Assembly: GCF_046536515.1 (NCBI RefSeq)
Contig: NZ_JAWDMQ010000028.1
Location: 1 to 19,355 of the forward strand
DNA length: 19,355 bases
From: Caldisphaera sp046536515
GTDB lineage: Archaea; Thermoproteota; Thermoprotei_A; Sulfolobales; Acidilobaceae
Direction: 5' to 3'
Both the position numbers and the translations under genes were made by a program. Shown piece after piece: positions 7,232 through 15,111 of this stretch. The notes beneath the pieces were generated by a model. The model was not told the origin of the DNA, ran no database searches, and saw nothing but the letters and a program-made list of their open reading frames with translations. Position 1 is the first letter of the stretch; each line of letters opens with the position of its first letter.

Positions 7232-10200
7232 TTAGAGATCACACGTTTTACAGGTGCTATTTTCATCTGGTTTTAAACTTACAATGCCATTCCTACTATC
7301 CTTAGCTATACCAAATAACTGAGAAAGCTTTCTATCGGATTCTACATCAGTTACTCTCATTTCTTTTTTAATTATTGTCATTCTAGACTTCTCCTTTTTC
7401 TTTTGCTTTATAGGTTGCACCAATATATTTTTTGCCTCTCCACCAAAATATATTACTTGTATTCCTTTGCTCTCATCCCTATAAATTGTTACCCCTTTTA
7501 ACCCTCCTAACCATGCAACAAGGTATGTTGTGTAAACGTCGTCTATTTTTGAATCACTTGGCAAATTAATTGTTTTGCTTATAGCTTGGTCGGTATAAAT
7601 TTGTGAAGCTATTTGATGAGATAAATGATACCATAAATCGAAATCCATGCTTGTAGAGAAGATGTTTGCTAAATTTCTTATTTCTTCTATTAACCCCTTG
7701 TAATCTACATCGTTTTTAGATACTATTTTGCCATCTTTTTCAACAACCTTACTTTTGCCCACTATATAATTCTCTATATCGTTTAATGCCCATCTAATAC
7801 TGCCTTTGTGAGATGATATAAATTTAAACAGATCATCTAAAAATTCAACAGATAAGTTATATTTCTTTGCTAATTCTAATACTTTATCTCTAAATATTGA
7901 TATTGTTTCCCAAAACTCTCCTACTGCAACTCTTCTTAAATATACTAGAGCAAAATATGGCTCTATTCCACTGCTGGTCCCAGAGATAATGCTTATAGTT
8001 CCTGTTGGAGCTACAGTATTTACAACTGTGTTTCTTGGTGCTTTTGCGCCTATTGACTTTCCATAATCTATAAGTTTATTCCATGTTAATCCAGGATTAA
8101 ACAACGCGTTAATAAGCAATTTCTTTGCATCGTTTATCGAAAAGTCAAAGGAATTATTTATATCATCTTTAGAAATTGAAAATACATCATTTAATACTTT
8201 ATAAAATGCTTCATCTCTAATAATATTTATTGATCCATCTTGCATTACTCTTTTCGCGGTTTCTCCAACAAATCTTTTAGAAATCTCTGCTGGTATTTTT
8301 ACATCATGGTACTTTACATTTACCCATCCGTCTTTAATTTTCATAACTTCATTAGCCTTAAGTAAAGCAGGTGTATGCAACTTTAAGGTTTCTTCAATAT
8401 CAGCTTTCTCAACACATTTCATTTCCTTCCAATCCCATCTTTTGCATTCAAAAGCAGGAGCATGCCCTAATTTAGCACCTAATTCCCAACTTCTTTTCCA
8501 TGCAAAAACTTCAATTGCTGCAGAAACTATCAAAGTAAATGCAACAGCCTCATCGCTGTCATATGGATAATTAAGTGCCGCTACGGCATTTGCTAATCCC
8601 ATTATCCCTAGCCCTATTTTTCTCGTGATTGAGTTTATCAGGGTTTGCCTCTTATCAGGATGTTTATTTAAGTCAATCACAGCATCCATTGAATCCACAA
8701 TCAATTGTATATCATCATAAAAAGCCTTCAAATCAAACTTATTATCTTTAATATACTTGTTTAAGTCTATAGAACCTAAGTTACAGCTTTCAAATGGATA
8801 TAAGTGCTGTTCACCGCATGGGTTTGTTGCAGTAACTACGCCCAACCAAGGAGTAGGATTGAATTTGTTATGATTGTCAGGGAATATTAATCCTGGATCT
8901 CCACCTTCCCATGCAGCTTTAATTATCTCTTCCCATAAAAGCCTTGCATTATATTTCCATATCTTTGTGTTTCTCTCATTAAAGTCAACTTTTTTACCTG
9001 ATGTCTTGTTTGCCTCTTCTAAGTCATTAATTGCTAAAGACTTTGTTTTTTCTAAAACATCTTCAAATATGTTTAAGTATGGATTATCTAAAAGCCATTT
9101 GTTTTCTTCAATAAGTTTTCCTATTCTTCCTAAACCTGTTTCCTTGCTAATACTATAATGAATTCTATAAACTCCATTTTTATCCTTGCTATATCTTGGA
9201 TTTACCATCCACCATTCATCATCATCAATAAGTGATTTCATAAAGGCATCGTTTACACCAACACTTATGTTAAAGTTAGTTAAAAATGAGTCCTGCATAG
9301 GGGTTCTCTTGGATTGTATAAAGCCTGCATCTTCTGGCATATAATAGCCTTCCTTAGAAAGCTTTTCAGCCATCATTTTTAATATTGGATTTACTTCATA
9401 TAATTCATCTTTTTCGATTTGATCAAATGCATCTTTAACTGCCTTTATAAATGCCCTAACTTGGGGAGGTAATGTATTTGCTAAAGCCTGCCACGAATCG
9501 TATTTTGGATTATATATATCAGGATGCCAAATATGTAATATACCCATATTAGCTCCTCTTCTCTTACCCCCCTGTTTAACAACATCAGTTGCGACATCAT
9601 ATAGCCTCATAAAGCTTAATGGTCCACTTGCTACCCCGCTTGTACCGGCAACAATATCTCCTCTAGGCCTTAGTTCTGAAAAACTAAAACCTTGGCCTCC
9701 GCCATATTTAAACGTTAAGGCTTGAACCTTAACTCCATCTAGTATGCCTTCCATGCTATCAAAAACCGGTGTAACATAACATGCACTTAAAGCTCCTTTA
9801 GCTCCATCAGAAAACATATTAAATAATGTTGGAGAATTAAACATAAATTTACCATTTATTAATAAATTATAAAGTCTTTCTTTATCTGCCCTAGAAGAGA
9901 ACCCTTCGGCAACTCTTCTCATAACCATTGAAGGCGTTTCTAATGGGTTTAACAATTGACTTTTTACCATATATCTCGATTGTAATACTTTTATTGCATT
10001 ATAAGTAAATTTCATATCATCTTCGCATGGTTCATTCCTTTTACCTTCAACGAAATCTTTTACGCACTGTGGAATATCAGCTAATAAACCACCATTTGGC
10101 GCCCTTTTATTATATTCTTTTAAAACAGCTCCATAAATTTCTTTCAACAAAAGCTTCCTAGCTTCTATTTCAATTTCTGGCTTAAATGTTGATTCCTTAA

Positions 10201-10234
10201 TTAATTTTAATTGATCAGCTTCATTTGATGCCAT
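7232..10234 (-). CDS. nrdJ: Adenosylcobalamin-dependent ribonucleotide reductase (class II)
   Basis: Converts ribonucleotides to deoxyribonucleotides using a coenzyme B12-derived thiyl radical. With numbering from ATG 10234 (1000 aa): Cys152 in SACYV and Cys484 in FESCNLGSID form the redox pair, and Cys473 and Glu475 in TNPCGEQ are the radical cysteine and catalytic acid. FKYGGGQGFSFSELRPRG, QGGKRRGANMG and APTGTISIISGTSSGIEP are family motifs. The C-terminus ends in CKTCDL, the shuttle cysteine pair. There is no ATP-cone at the N-terminus and no nrdB nearby, both expected for class II. About 60-70 extra residues lie between HPDI and TNFNISVGV. ATG 10234 has AAGGGGTG upstream; a TTG at 10261 would add nine residues. 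The region upstream is the 79-bp triplication. Confidence 0.92.
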   Translation of the reverse strand: MASNEADQLKLIKESTFKPEIEIEARKLLLKEIYGAVLKEYNKRAPNGGLLADIPQCVKDFVEGKRNEPCEDDMKFTYNAIKVLQSRYMVKSQLLNPLETPSMVMRRVAEGFSSRADKERLYNLLINGKFMFNSPTLFNMFSDGAKGALSACYVTPVFDSMEGILDGVKVQALTFKYGGGQGFSFSELRPRGDIVAGTSGVASGPLSFMRLYDVATDVVKQGGKRRGANMGILHIWHPDIYNPKYDSWQALANTLPPQVRAFIKAVKDAFDQIEKDELYEVNPILKMMAEKLSKEGYYMPEDAGFIQSKRTPMQDSFLTNFNISVGVNDAFMKSLIDDDEWWMVNPRYSKDKNGVYRIHYSISKETGLGRIGKLIEENKWLLDNPYLNIFEDVLEKTKSLAINDLEEANKTSGKKVDFNERNTKIWKYNARLLWEEIIKAAWEGGDPGLIFPDNHNKFNPTPWLGVVTATNPCGEQHLYPFESCNLGSIDLNKYIKDNKFDLKAFYDDIQLIVDSMDAVIDLNKHPDKRQTLINSITRKIGLGIMGLANAVAALNYPYDSDEAVAFTLIVSAAIEVFAWKRSWELGAKLGHAPAFECKRWDWKEMKCVEKADIEETLKLHTPALLKANEVMKIKDGWVNVKYHDVKIPAEISKRFVGETAKRVMQDGSINIIRDEAFYKVLNDVFSISKDDINNSFDFSINDAKKLLINALFNPGLTWNKLIDYGKSIGAKAPRNTVVNTVAPTGTISIISGTSSGIEPYFALVYLRRVAVGEFWETISIFRDKVLELAKKYNLSVEFLDDLFKFISSHKGSIRWALNDIENYIVGKSKVVEKDGKIVSKNDVDYKGLIEEIRNLANIFSTSMDFDLWYHLSHQIASQIYTDQAISKTINLPSDSKIDDVYTTYLVAWLGGLKGVTIYRDESKGIQVIYFGGEAKNILVQPIKQKKKEKSRMTIIKKEMRVTDVESDRKLSQLFGIAKDSRNGIVSLKPDENSTCKTCDL

Positions 10235-10265
10235 ATTTACACCCCTTCTTAAATCCACCAATCGC

Positions 10266-10290
10266 GTTTAGCGTAAATATATTATGATTG
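10266..10290 (-). promoter_or_regulatory. Possible proximal nrdJ promoter
   Basis: On the minus strand, CATAATATATTTACGC (about 10271-10286) is TATA-like and lies about 45 bases upstream of ATG 10234, which would give a leader of some 15-20 bases carrying the AAGGGGTG ribosome site. The TATA-like boxes inside the 79-bp repeats are alternative or additional start points. No experiment supports either choice. Confidence 0.35.
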
Positions 10291-10296
10291 AGTAAG

Positions 10297-10531
10297 GTAA
10301 ATATTTTTCTGGGCATATTCTAACACTGACCTCTCTATCATATATTATATAGGGTTGTATTACCTTATCTTTTGAGTAAATATTTTTCTGGGCATATTCT
10401 AACACTGACCTCTCTATCATATATTATATAGGGTTGTATTACCTTATCTTTTGAGTAAATATTTTTCTGGGCATATTCTAACACTGACCTCTCTATCATA
10501 TATTATATAGGGTTGTATTACCTTATCTTTT
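10297..10531. repeat. Perfect 79-bp tandem repeat, three copies
   Basis: Three copies, beginning at about 10297, 10376 and 10455, are identical base for base; the last ends two bases early at 10531. The GGGCATATTC landmark recurs at 10311, 10390 and 10469, fixing the period at 79. The absence of any divergence means recent amplification or active homogenisation. Each unit contains, read on the minus strand toward nrdJ, a TATA-like TATATAATATAT (10340-10351, 10419-10430, 10498-10509). The array starts about 60 bases upstream of the nrdJ start and ends about 10 bases before element B. No spacer-like variation exists, so it is not a CRISPR array. Confidence 0.95.
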
Positions 10532-10540
10532 TTTCCATTT

Positions 10541-10970
10541 TACAACTGAAAGCCTCGCCCTTTAAGGTGAGGATGAGAAAAGTTTTTTAATTTAAAAACT
10601 TAAAAATTGAGACAGCTGCTAATGGGGTATGTATCATTGAAACATGAGGTATGCCTCTACTCCAACTAACAAGTGTAATATAGGAATCGTGTAGGGAAGC
10701 CTAAATCAGGGCCAAAGTGTATATGTGTCCCTACACATTAAAAACATATCCCCAAGTCCCTTGGATCTGGAAGGTAAGGGCAACTCCCAGTGAGGGATAG
10801 GGGTAATGGGTTGAAGGCCCAGCCAGTGGTCTATCGCTGGACGGATGGAGCGGGGTAGTGAAGAAACCTCTACCTGCTAGCTATGAAGTGATGAAAATGA
10901 AGGCGGTAAATCACGAACCTATGATCCGCCCTGAAGGAACCCTTGCCCTTTAGGGCAGGGAGGAGGTCAG
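10541..10970 (+). mobile_element. ~430-bp non-autonomous element, copy B
   Basis: Inverted relative of copy A, with long matching blocks through the whole length. Right end: GCCCTTTAGGGCAGGGAGGAGGTCAG (10946-10970 region), matching ends C and D. Left end: AAGCCTCGCCCTTTAAGGTGAGG, more diverged and without a clear TGAT flank. A hairpin ATGTGT-CCCT-ACACAT (10723-10738) occupies the position of the A hairpin at 2971-2990; the stem bases differ in the two copies but remain paired. A second stem, GGCGG with ATCA pairing to TGAT with CCGCC, lies at about 10903-10930. The reading frame seen in A is broken here by several non-triplet indels. Confidence 0.72.
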
Positions 10971-11039
10971 CCCTCTTAGATATAACTTCAACGCCTTTAA
11001 AAGCGCAGAGACAAAAGGGTATTGCTTTAAAACCATAAA

Positions 11040-11212
11040 TACGCAAATATTATACTCAAGAGCCTTAAGTTTTAGCATTAATGTTAACTTCCATTATCTC
11101 TTTGGATTTTCTGTAATTAGTCCCTAGTTGATTTTAATTTAACTTTTCCATTGAAGAGCTGTTACCTCCTCTGTATTTTAATTCTTTGAAAAGGTTTGCT
11201 CAAGCATTAGTT
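11040..11212 (-). pseudogene. Eroded tnpB fragment
   Basis: Read on the minus strand from about 11206, this gives ANLFKELKYRGG, matching the KLFNELNYERR segment of the tnpB copy at 5-1146, followed by GNSSSMEKLN against QQFFHEKKVDFN. Further on EVNINAK matches ELKVNAQ in another frame. At base level 11077-11209 aligns with about 850-985 (for example CTGTTACCTCCTCT against CTGTTGCCTCCTCT). Several stops and frameshifts are present. It is much more diverged than the tnpB at the window start, so it belongs to an older insertion. Confidence 0.55.
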
Positions 11213-11218
11213 TATTTT

Positions 11219-11454
11219 CTGACCTCCTCCCCGCCCTGAAGGGCGAGTTTCCTGAGGTCTTAAGGGTTACACCCCTTTATGGGTATTACTCTATTATCCC
11301 TCAAGCCGATATTGCGGGAGAAATCGGCTCCAGCTCTTCATGTTTTAAGAGTTGACCAGACGAAGGCATCTAAAGGCATTTCAAATAGAAATAGTATTTT
11401 TGATTTAAAAGCTTTTATTCCGCCCCTAGAAGGGGCGAGGTTTGTTGTTTCTTT
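11219..11454 (-). mobile_element. 236-bp tnpB-deleted MITE, element C
   Basis: Both transposon ends with almost all of tnpB removed. On the minus strand from the left end there is the palindrome CCCCTagaAGGGG, then tnpB codons 1 to about 20 (MPSSGQLLKHEE, PISPAI) starting at about 11368. A junction follows, then the last tnpB codons (NRV, PIKGV, stop), identical in sense to the end of the tnpB at 5-35. The right end is CTCGCCCTTCAGGGCGGGGAGGAGGTCAG read on the minus strand. The left end abuts ATGAT (11455-11459). It lies directly upstream of the gene at 11506 and may supply or disrupt its promoter. A short open frame on the plus strand across it is spurious. Confidence 0.82.
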
Positions 11455-11505
11455 ATCATTTCAATTTAGGAATATCTACAATAGAAAGTCGAGGTGAAAA
11501 AGCAG

Positions 11506-12372
11506 TTGGCAGAGAAGATAACCAAGATGTGCTCAATATGCAAAAAAAGACCTGCAGTTTATTATAGAACATACAGTGGCGAGTATATTTGTGCTAAATG
11601 CTTAAATAATGTAATCGAAAAAGGAGTTAAGAGAGAAATAAGCAAAACTAAGATTTTAAACATGGACAGCAAAATAGTTATACCAATAACTTATTTTTCT
11701 CCAGGTTCATCTATAGTTTTATCTAACATTCTCTACAGAATTGAGAAGCAATTTAAATCAAAACTTGCTATAATAGTACCTAAAGATTATGATATAGAAA
11801 AAATTAAAAGCTTTTTAGAGGATAAAACAGATATATTAATTGCTGATATTAGCATCAAACCTCCTGATAAGCTGTCTCTAATGGAATGCCTAAGATATGA
11901 AAGAGCTTGGTCAATAAAATCAGCTAAAGCTTTAGGCTATAATTTTATTTCATTACCTATAACAAGAACAGATATATCTTTAATTTTATTAGACTCTATA
12001 TTAAATGGAAAAAGTGAATTTCTATCCGAATCATTTGAATTTCTAGATATGGATAATATAAAAATATTTTATCCTTTTTCTGGCATTGAGGGAGAAATTC
12101 TAGCATCTTACGAATTTATATCTGGAGTAAAAATAAATCCTTTATGTTCTACTCATATAAAATCAAAAAGCATATTTTACTCAATAGCAGGTTCAAGACC
12201 CGAACTTGATTTTGGGAGCCAAAGAATTGTTGAAAGATTAAACAACATTACAAATAAGTTAAGCAAAACTAAATGTAAAATTTGCGGAGGTTTTTCTGAT
12301 CATGAAATTTGCAATACGTGTATCAAATTAAACTTAAGAAATATTGATGTTACTTTAAACATTTCTTCTTAA
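11506..12372 (+). CDS. TtuA/Ctu1-like protein with degenerate PP-loop
   Basis: Resembles archaeal TtuA/NcsA, which 2-thiolates tRNA using ATP, over its full length. An N-terminal zinc module (Cys9, Cys12, Cys29, Cys32; CSICKKRPAVYYRTYSGEYI) and a C-terminal one (Cys257, Cys260, Cys269, Cys272; CKICGGFSDHEICNTCIKL) are intact. The catalytic parts are not: the SGGKDS loop is replaced by SPGSS (about 65-69). The segment MECLRYERAWSIKSAKALGYN keeps the pattern of the family's Cys-bearing motif, but the GHNxDD motif that should follow has become GYNFISLP. YPFSGIEGEILASYEFISG still matches the later conserved helix. It is likely a non-catalytic paralogue. TTG 11506 has GAGGTGA at eight bases; GTG 11494 and ATG 11527 are alternatives. 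Its 3' end overlaps the convergent neighbour by 18 bases. Confidence 0.72.
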   Translation: MAEKITKMCSICKKRPAVYYRTYSGEYICAKCLNNVIEKGVKREISKTKILNMDSKIVIPITYFSPGSSIVLSNILYRIEKQFKSKLAIIVPKDYDIEKIKSFLEDKTDILIADISIKPPDKLSLMECLRYERAWSIKSAKALGYNFISLPITRTDISLILLDSILNGKSEFLSESFEFLDMDNIKIFYPFSGIEGEILASYEFISGVKINPLCSTHIKSKSIFYSIAGSRPELDFGSQRIVERLNNITNKLSKTKCKICGGFSDHEICNTCIKLNLRNIDVTLNISS

Positions 12373-13152
12373 CAAATTTAATAGGATGCTTTTTTCTTCT
12401 TTACTTAAATGAAGTTTAATGCTTATCTTATCTTTCTCTTGTAAACTAGGTGGCTTTATTTCTCCATCATAAATTATGTAGCCAGAATTTACTATCTCCT
12501 CTAATAAACTATTATTATAAATTTTTCTTAGATTAACAAGCTGATCTTTTAAATTTATATCTTTTTTTATATCCTTCTCATCAAGAATTGCTCCACAAAC
12601 TATGCAATTCATATCGGGCATAACAGAATTAAAACCGCAAACAGGACACCTTATTGGAGTTCTATTACCATAGTTATTCCAAAGTTGCCTTAAGTTTTCT
12701 ATTAGATCGGGTGCATTAATTTTCTTAACTATCTTATAAAGTTTGGGAGCAGCCTTTCCAGCAAATTCTGGTGCATAAGCTATTATAAATTCAACTCTAT
12801 CTCTGGAATCTATCTCATCTCTTTCAATAAGCCTGGCTGCAACAGCCTTCATAAATTGATCTTTTAAATTTACAAATTTTTTCATCAAAGATTCTTCTGA
12901 GGGCTTAGTTACCCTAGACTCCACTATAGAGGTTATTATTTCTTCAACCAAATCCTTTATATCATTTGGACTTAAATTAATTAGATCAAGGCCAAACCTA
13001 TCTATTATTTCATTTGATATACTAGTCACAAAATTATTAAATTCTTCATCACTAAGCTTTGCTTTTTTCTGTGATTTCTTTTTATTTTCATGGCCTTTAT
13101 TATTCTCTTCTTTATTTTTAATTGATTCACCTTTTCCTTTCTTTCTAGGCAT
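12355..13152 (-). CDS. Hypothetical zinc-ribbon protein
   Basis: I do not recognise a named family. Residues 1-33 are a lysine-rich disordered tail. Residues about 34-160 are helical (FNNFVTSISNEIIDRFGLDL, DLVEEIITSIVESRV, FMKAVAARLIERDEID). A CxxC...CxxC zinc ribbon follows at Cys169, Cys172, Cys183 and Cys186 (CPVCGFNSVMPDMNCIVCG), then a C-terminal segment ending in LSKEEKSILLNLLRR. Basic tail plus zinc ribbon suggest a nucleic-acid or ribosome-associated role, which is only inference. ATG 13152 is preferred over TTG 13161 because minus-strand TTTATATAC (about 13167-13175) would start a nearly leaderless transcript there. It is convergent with, and overlaps by 18 bases, the TtuA-like gene. 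Confidence 0.75.
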   Translation of the reverse strand: MPRKKGKGESIKNKEENNKGHENKKKSQKKAKLSDEEFNNFVTSISNEIIDRFGLDLINLSPNDIKDLVEEIITSIVESRVTKPSEESLMKKFVNLKDQFMKAVAARLIERDEIDSRDRVEFIIAYAPEFAGKAAPKLYKIVKKINAPDLIENLRQLWNNYGNRTPIRCPVCGFNSVMPDMNCIVCGAILDEKDIKKDINLKDQLVNLRKIYNNSLLEEIVNSGYIIYDGEIKPPSLQEKDKISIKLHLSKEEKSILLNLLRRNV

Positions 13153-13371
13153 ACTACTCAATCCGTATATAAATAACTACTCTGCCCTAAATATAATTAA
13201 GTAAACTAAATCCCATAGATATGTTGTTTAAAACTCACATTTATTCATTTGGACTTCTCATTTAATAGACAACACATATTTTTTGATTAATTTATTAAAA
13301 GAAACGTTTATATTAGGATGAAATCTTAATACCTTAATAAAAATATTATTTCAATTTAAAAAATTTTCTAC

Positions 13372-13405
13372 AAATATAAATAAATAGGATGAAATATCTT
13401 TAAAA
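13372..13405 (+). promoter_or_regulatory. Promoter of DUF655-ksgA
   Basis: AAATATAAATAAAT at 13372-13385 is TATA-like and would start transcription about 22 bases before ATG 13426. AGGATGAAAT occurs twice upstream (13316-13325 and 13387-13396), each beside a TATA-like run, so a duplicated element is possible. GGGAGTGA precedes the start codon. Confidence 0.4.
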
Positions 13406-13425
13406 ATAGAAGGGAGTGAGATTTA

Positions 13426-14316
13426 ATGGAAGGTCAGAGGGCTCCACAGAAAAAAGAAGGAGAACATATAGCAGGAGTAGAAATAGAGGCAGTTATACTA
13501 GATTACATGGATAATGGATATTATATGGATCCACATCCATGGCATAAAGAAAAACCCATAGCACAAGCTATTGGAGTGAGAAAATTTACTATATTAGATG
13601 GCATCCCTTTGGGACATAAGTTAGAATCCTTAGATGTTGTTACATTAGCGAGAGAAACAGTAAAAACAATAAACGAACCTTTAGACCCTACAGGTAAAAA
13701 ATTTAAAACATTTGATGTCTCATTAGCTTGTATACCTGGAGCTGATAAAAAAATATATTGTACTACTATATTTCCAGTTTCTCAAAGAATATCAGATTTA
13801 ATAGATATATCTCTTTCAGACCCAAATAGCGGGCTAGTTTATCTGAAAAACCCCTCTGACCTTTCGAAGGTAGCTAAAGAAAGAGGCCTTTCAGAAAAAA
13901 TTTTGGCAGTTCCAAGAACACCTATATCTTATAAGGATTTATCAGAAATAGCAAAAAGAACTCTACCTGAGGCTATTAAGTTGATTATTAGGAAAAATGA
14001 AAAACTATTTGTTGAATTCTTTAATATAGCAGAACCAATAAACATAAGACTACATTCCATTGAGTTATTAAGAGGCGTCGGAAAGAAAACGCTTAAAACG
14101 CTTCTTGAAACTAGACAAGCTAAAAAAATTACTAGCTTTGATGAAATCAAAAAAATATTAAAGGTTGATCCTATAGATATTCTTGCAGACAAAATAATCG
14201 ATGAAATTACAAACCAACCAAAATATTATTTATTTGTTGAACCTAAAGATCCAAATATTTTATTTTTAAATTACCTAGATTTAATGAGAAAAAGTCTTTA
14301 TCAAAAGACAAAATGA
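13426..14316 (+). CDS. DUF655 protein with internal insertion
   Basis: Archaeal DUF655 protein, a predicted RNA/DNA-binding factor usually found next to KsgA and RpoF. The N-terminal barrel part is recognisable at 19-62 (EIEAVILDYMDNGYYMDPHPWHKEKPIAQAIG, FTILDGIP). The conserved C-terminal part runs from about 167 (ISYKDLSEIAKRTLPEAIKLII, FVEFFNIAEPINIRLHSIELLRGVGKKT) and contains a helix-hairpin-helix at about 208-230, then DPIDILADKIIDEI and a KYYLFVEP strand. Between them, about residues 65-165 are not in the family as I know it (usual length about 180-200 aa; here 296). This segment has two cysteines (ACIP, YCTT) and no motif I recognise. Its stop is 15 bases before ksgA, and the two are surely co-transcribed. 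Confidence 0.85.
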   Translation: MEGQRAPQKKEGEHIAGVEIEAVILDYMDNGYYMDPHPWHKEKPIAQAIGVRKFTILDGIPLGHKLESLDVVTLARETVKTINEPLDPTGKKFKTFDVSLACIPGADKKIYCTTIFPVSQRISDLIDISLSDPNSGLVYLKNPSDLSKVAKERGLSEKILAVPRTPISYKDLSEIAKRTLPEAIKLIIRKNEKLFVEFFNIAEPINIRLHSIELLRGVGKKTLKTLLETRQAKKITSFDEIKKILKVDPIDILADKIIDEITNQPKYYLFVEPKDPNILFLNYLDLMRKSLYQKTK

Positions 14317-14331
14317 AGCTGAGGAATAATA

Positions 14332-15111
14332 ATGGAATTAAAAAATTTTTATTCTATATGTAATAATTTTGAGGACAAAATTAAAATTAAGTTAATTAAA
14401 AAAATATCACAACATTTTTTGCTTGATTGCAATTATATAAAACTTTTCTATGACCAATTAATTCAATACAAAAATCAAGATTTCCTTGAGATAGGAACCG
14501 GCATAGGATCAATTACATTACCTATATCACTTCTTGCAAAAAGGGTTATAACAATAGAAATTGATAGAAGGCTCTCCTATGTAAGAAATTTTTTACCATA
14601 TAATGTAGAATTCATTTTTGGCAATGGAATTAACATTGTAAAGTCGACGAAAATACCTATATTGGTATCTAACATACCATATAATATAACTTCAAAAATA
14701 TTAATTAATCTTGCAAAAAATAATAATATAAAATATGCTGTATTAGGAATGCAAAAAGAAGTTGGGAATAGAATAATAGCAAATCCAGGAGAAGAGAGCT
14801 ATGGTAGATTAAGCATAATTATGCAACTTTTATTCAAAGCAAAAATAATTGGGTACATACCATCAGAAAAGTTTATCCCAAGACCTAAGGTAGATAGCTC
14901 AGTAATAGTTTTAGAAAGAAAAAATTTATGGAATGAGAACCTCACTAGGCTAGAAAAATTAACCTCTTGCTTATTTTCTCAAAGAAATAAAAAAGCTGAA
15001 AAGGTCATAAAAATCTGTACCGACGAAGAAAACCTAAAAAAAATTAACCTCAAAGAAAAAAGAGTTAAGGATTTAACTCCAAATGAAATATTAGCTCTGC
15101 TTAATATTTAA
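14332..15111 (+). CDS. ksgA: 16S rRNA dimethyladenosine transferase KsgA/RsmA
   Basis: Dimethylates the two adjacent adenines in the 3'-terminal helix of 16S rRNA, a late step in small-subunit assembly, with S-adenosylmethionine as donor. Visible motifs: QHFLLD (27-32) at the start of the domain, SAM-binding FLEIGTGIGSITLPIS (51-66), the acidic Glu76 in VITIEIDRR, and the catalytic NIPYNIT (114-120). QKEVGNRIIANPGEESYGRLSI and FIPRPKVDSSVI are further family blocks. Its length, 259 aa, is normal. GAGG lies just before the start. It follows DUF655 by 15 bases in the conserved archaeal order; no prmC-like gene follows. Confidence 0.95.
   Translation: MELKNFYSICNNFEDKIKIKLIKKISQHFLLDCNYIKLFYDQLIQYKNQDFLEIGTGIGSITLPISLLAKRVITIEIDRRLSYVRNFLPYNVEFIFGNGINIVKSTKIPILVSNIPYNITSKILINLAKNNNIKYAVLGMQKEVGNRIIANPGEESYGRLSIIMQLLFKAKIIGYIPSEKFIPRPKVDSSVIVLERKNLWNENLTRLEKLTSCLFSQRNKKAEKVIKICTDEENLKKINLKEKRVKDLTPNEILALLNI

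Noticed and set aside
10297..10531. CRISPR array
   Set aside because: The 79-bp units are identical throughout, so there are no variable spacers, and no cas gene is near.
10903..10930. tRNA-like T-arm in element B (GGTTCG on the minus strand)
   Set aside because: No acceptor, D or anticodon stem can be formed around it, and copy A lacks the pairing.
11279..11497. 72-codon open frame across element C on the plus strand
   Set aside because: It runs antisense to the tnpB 5' remnant and through the left-end palindrome into the next gene's ribosome site.
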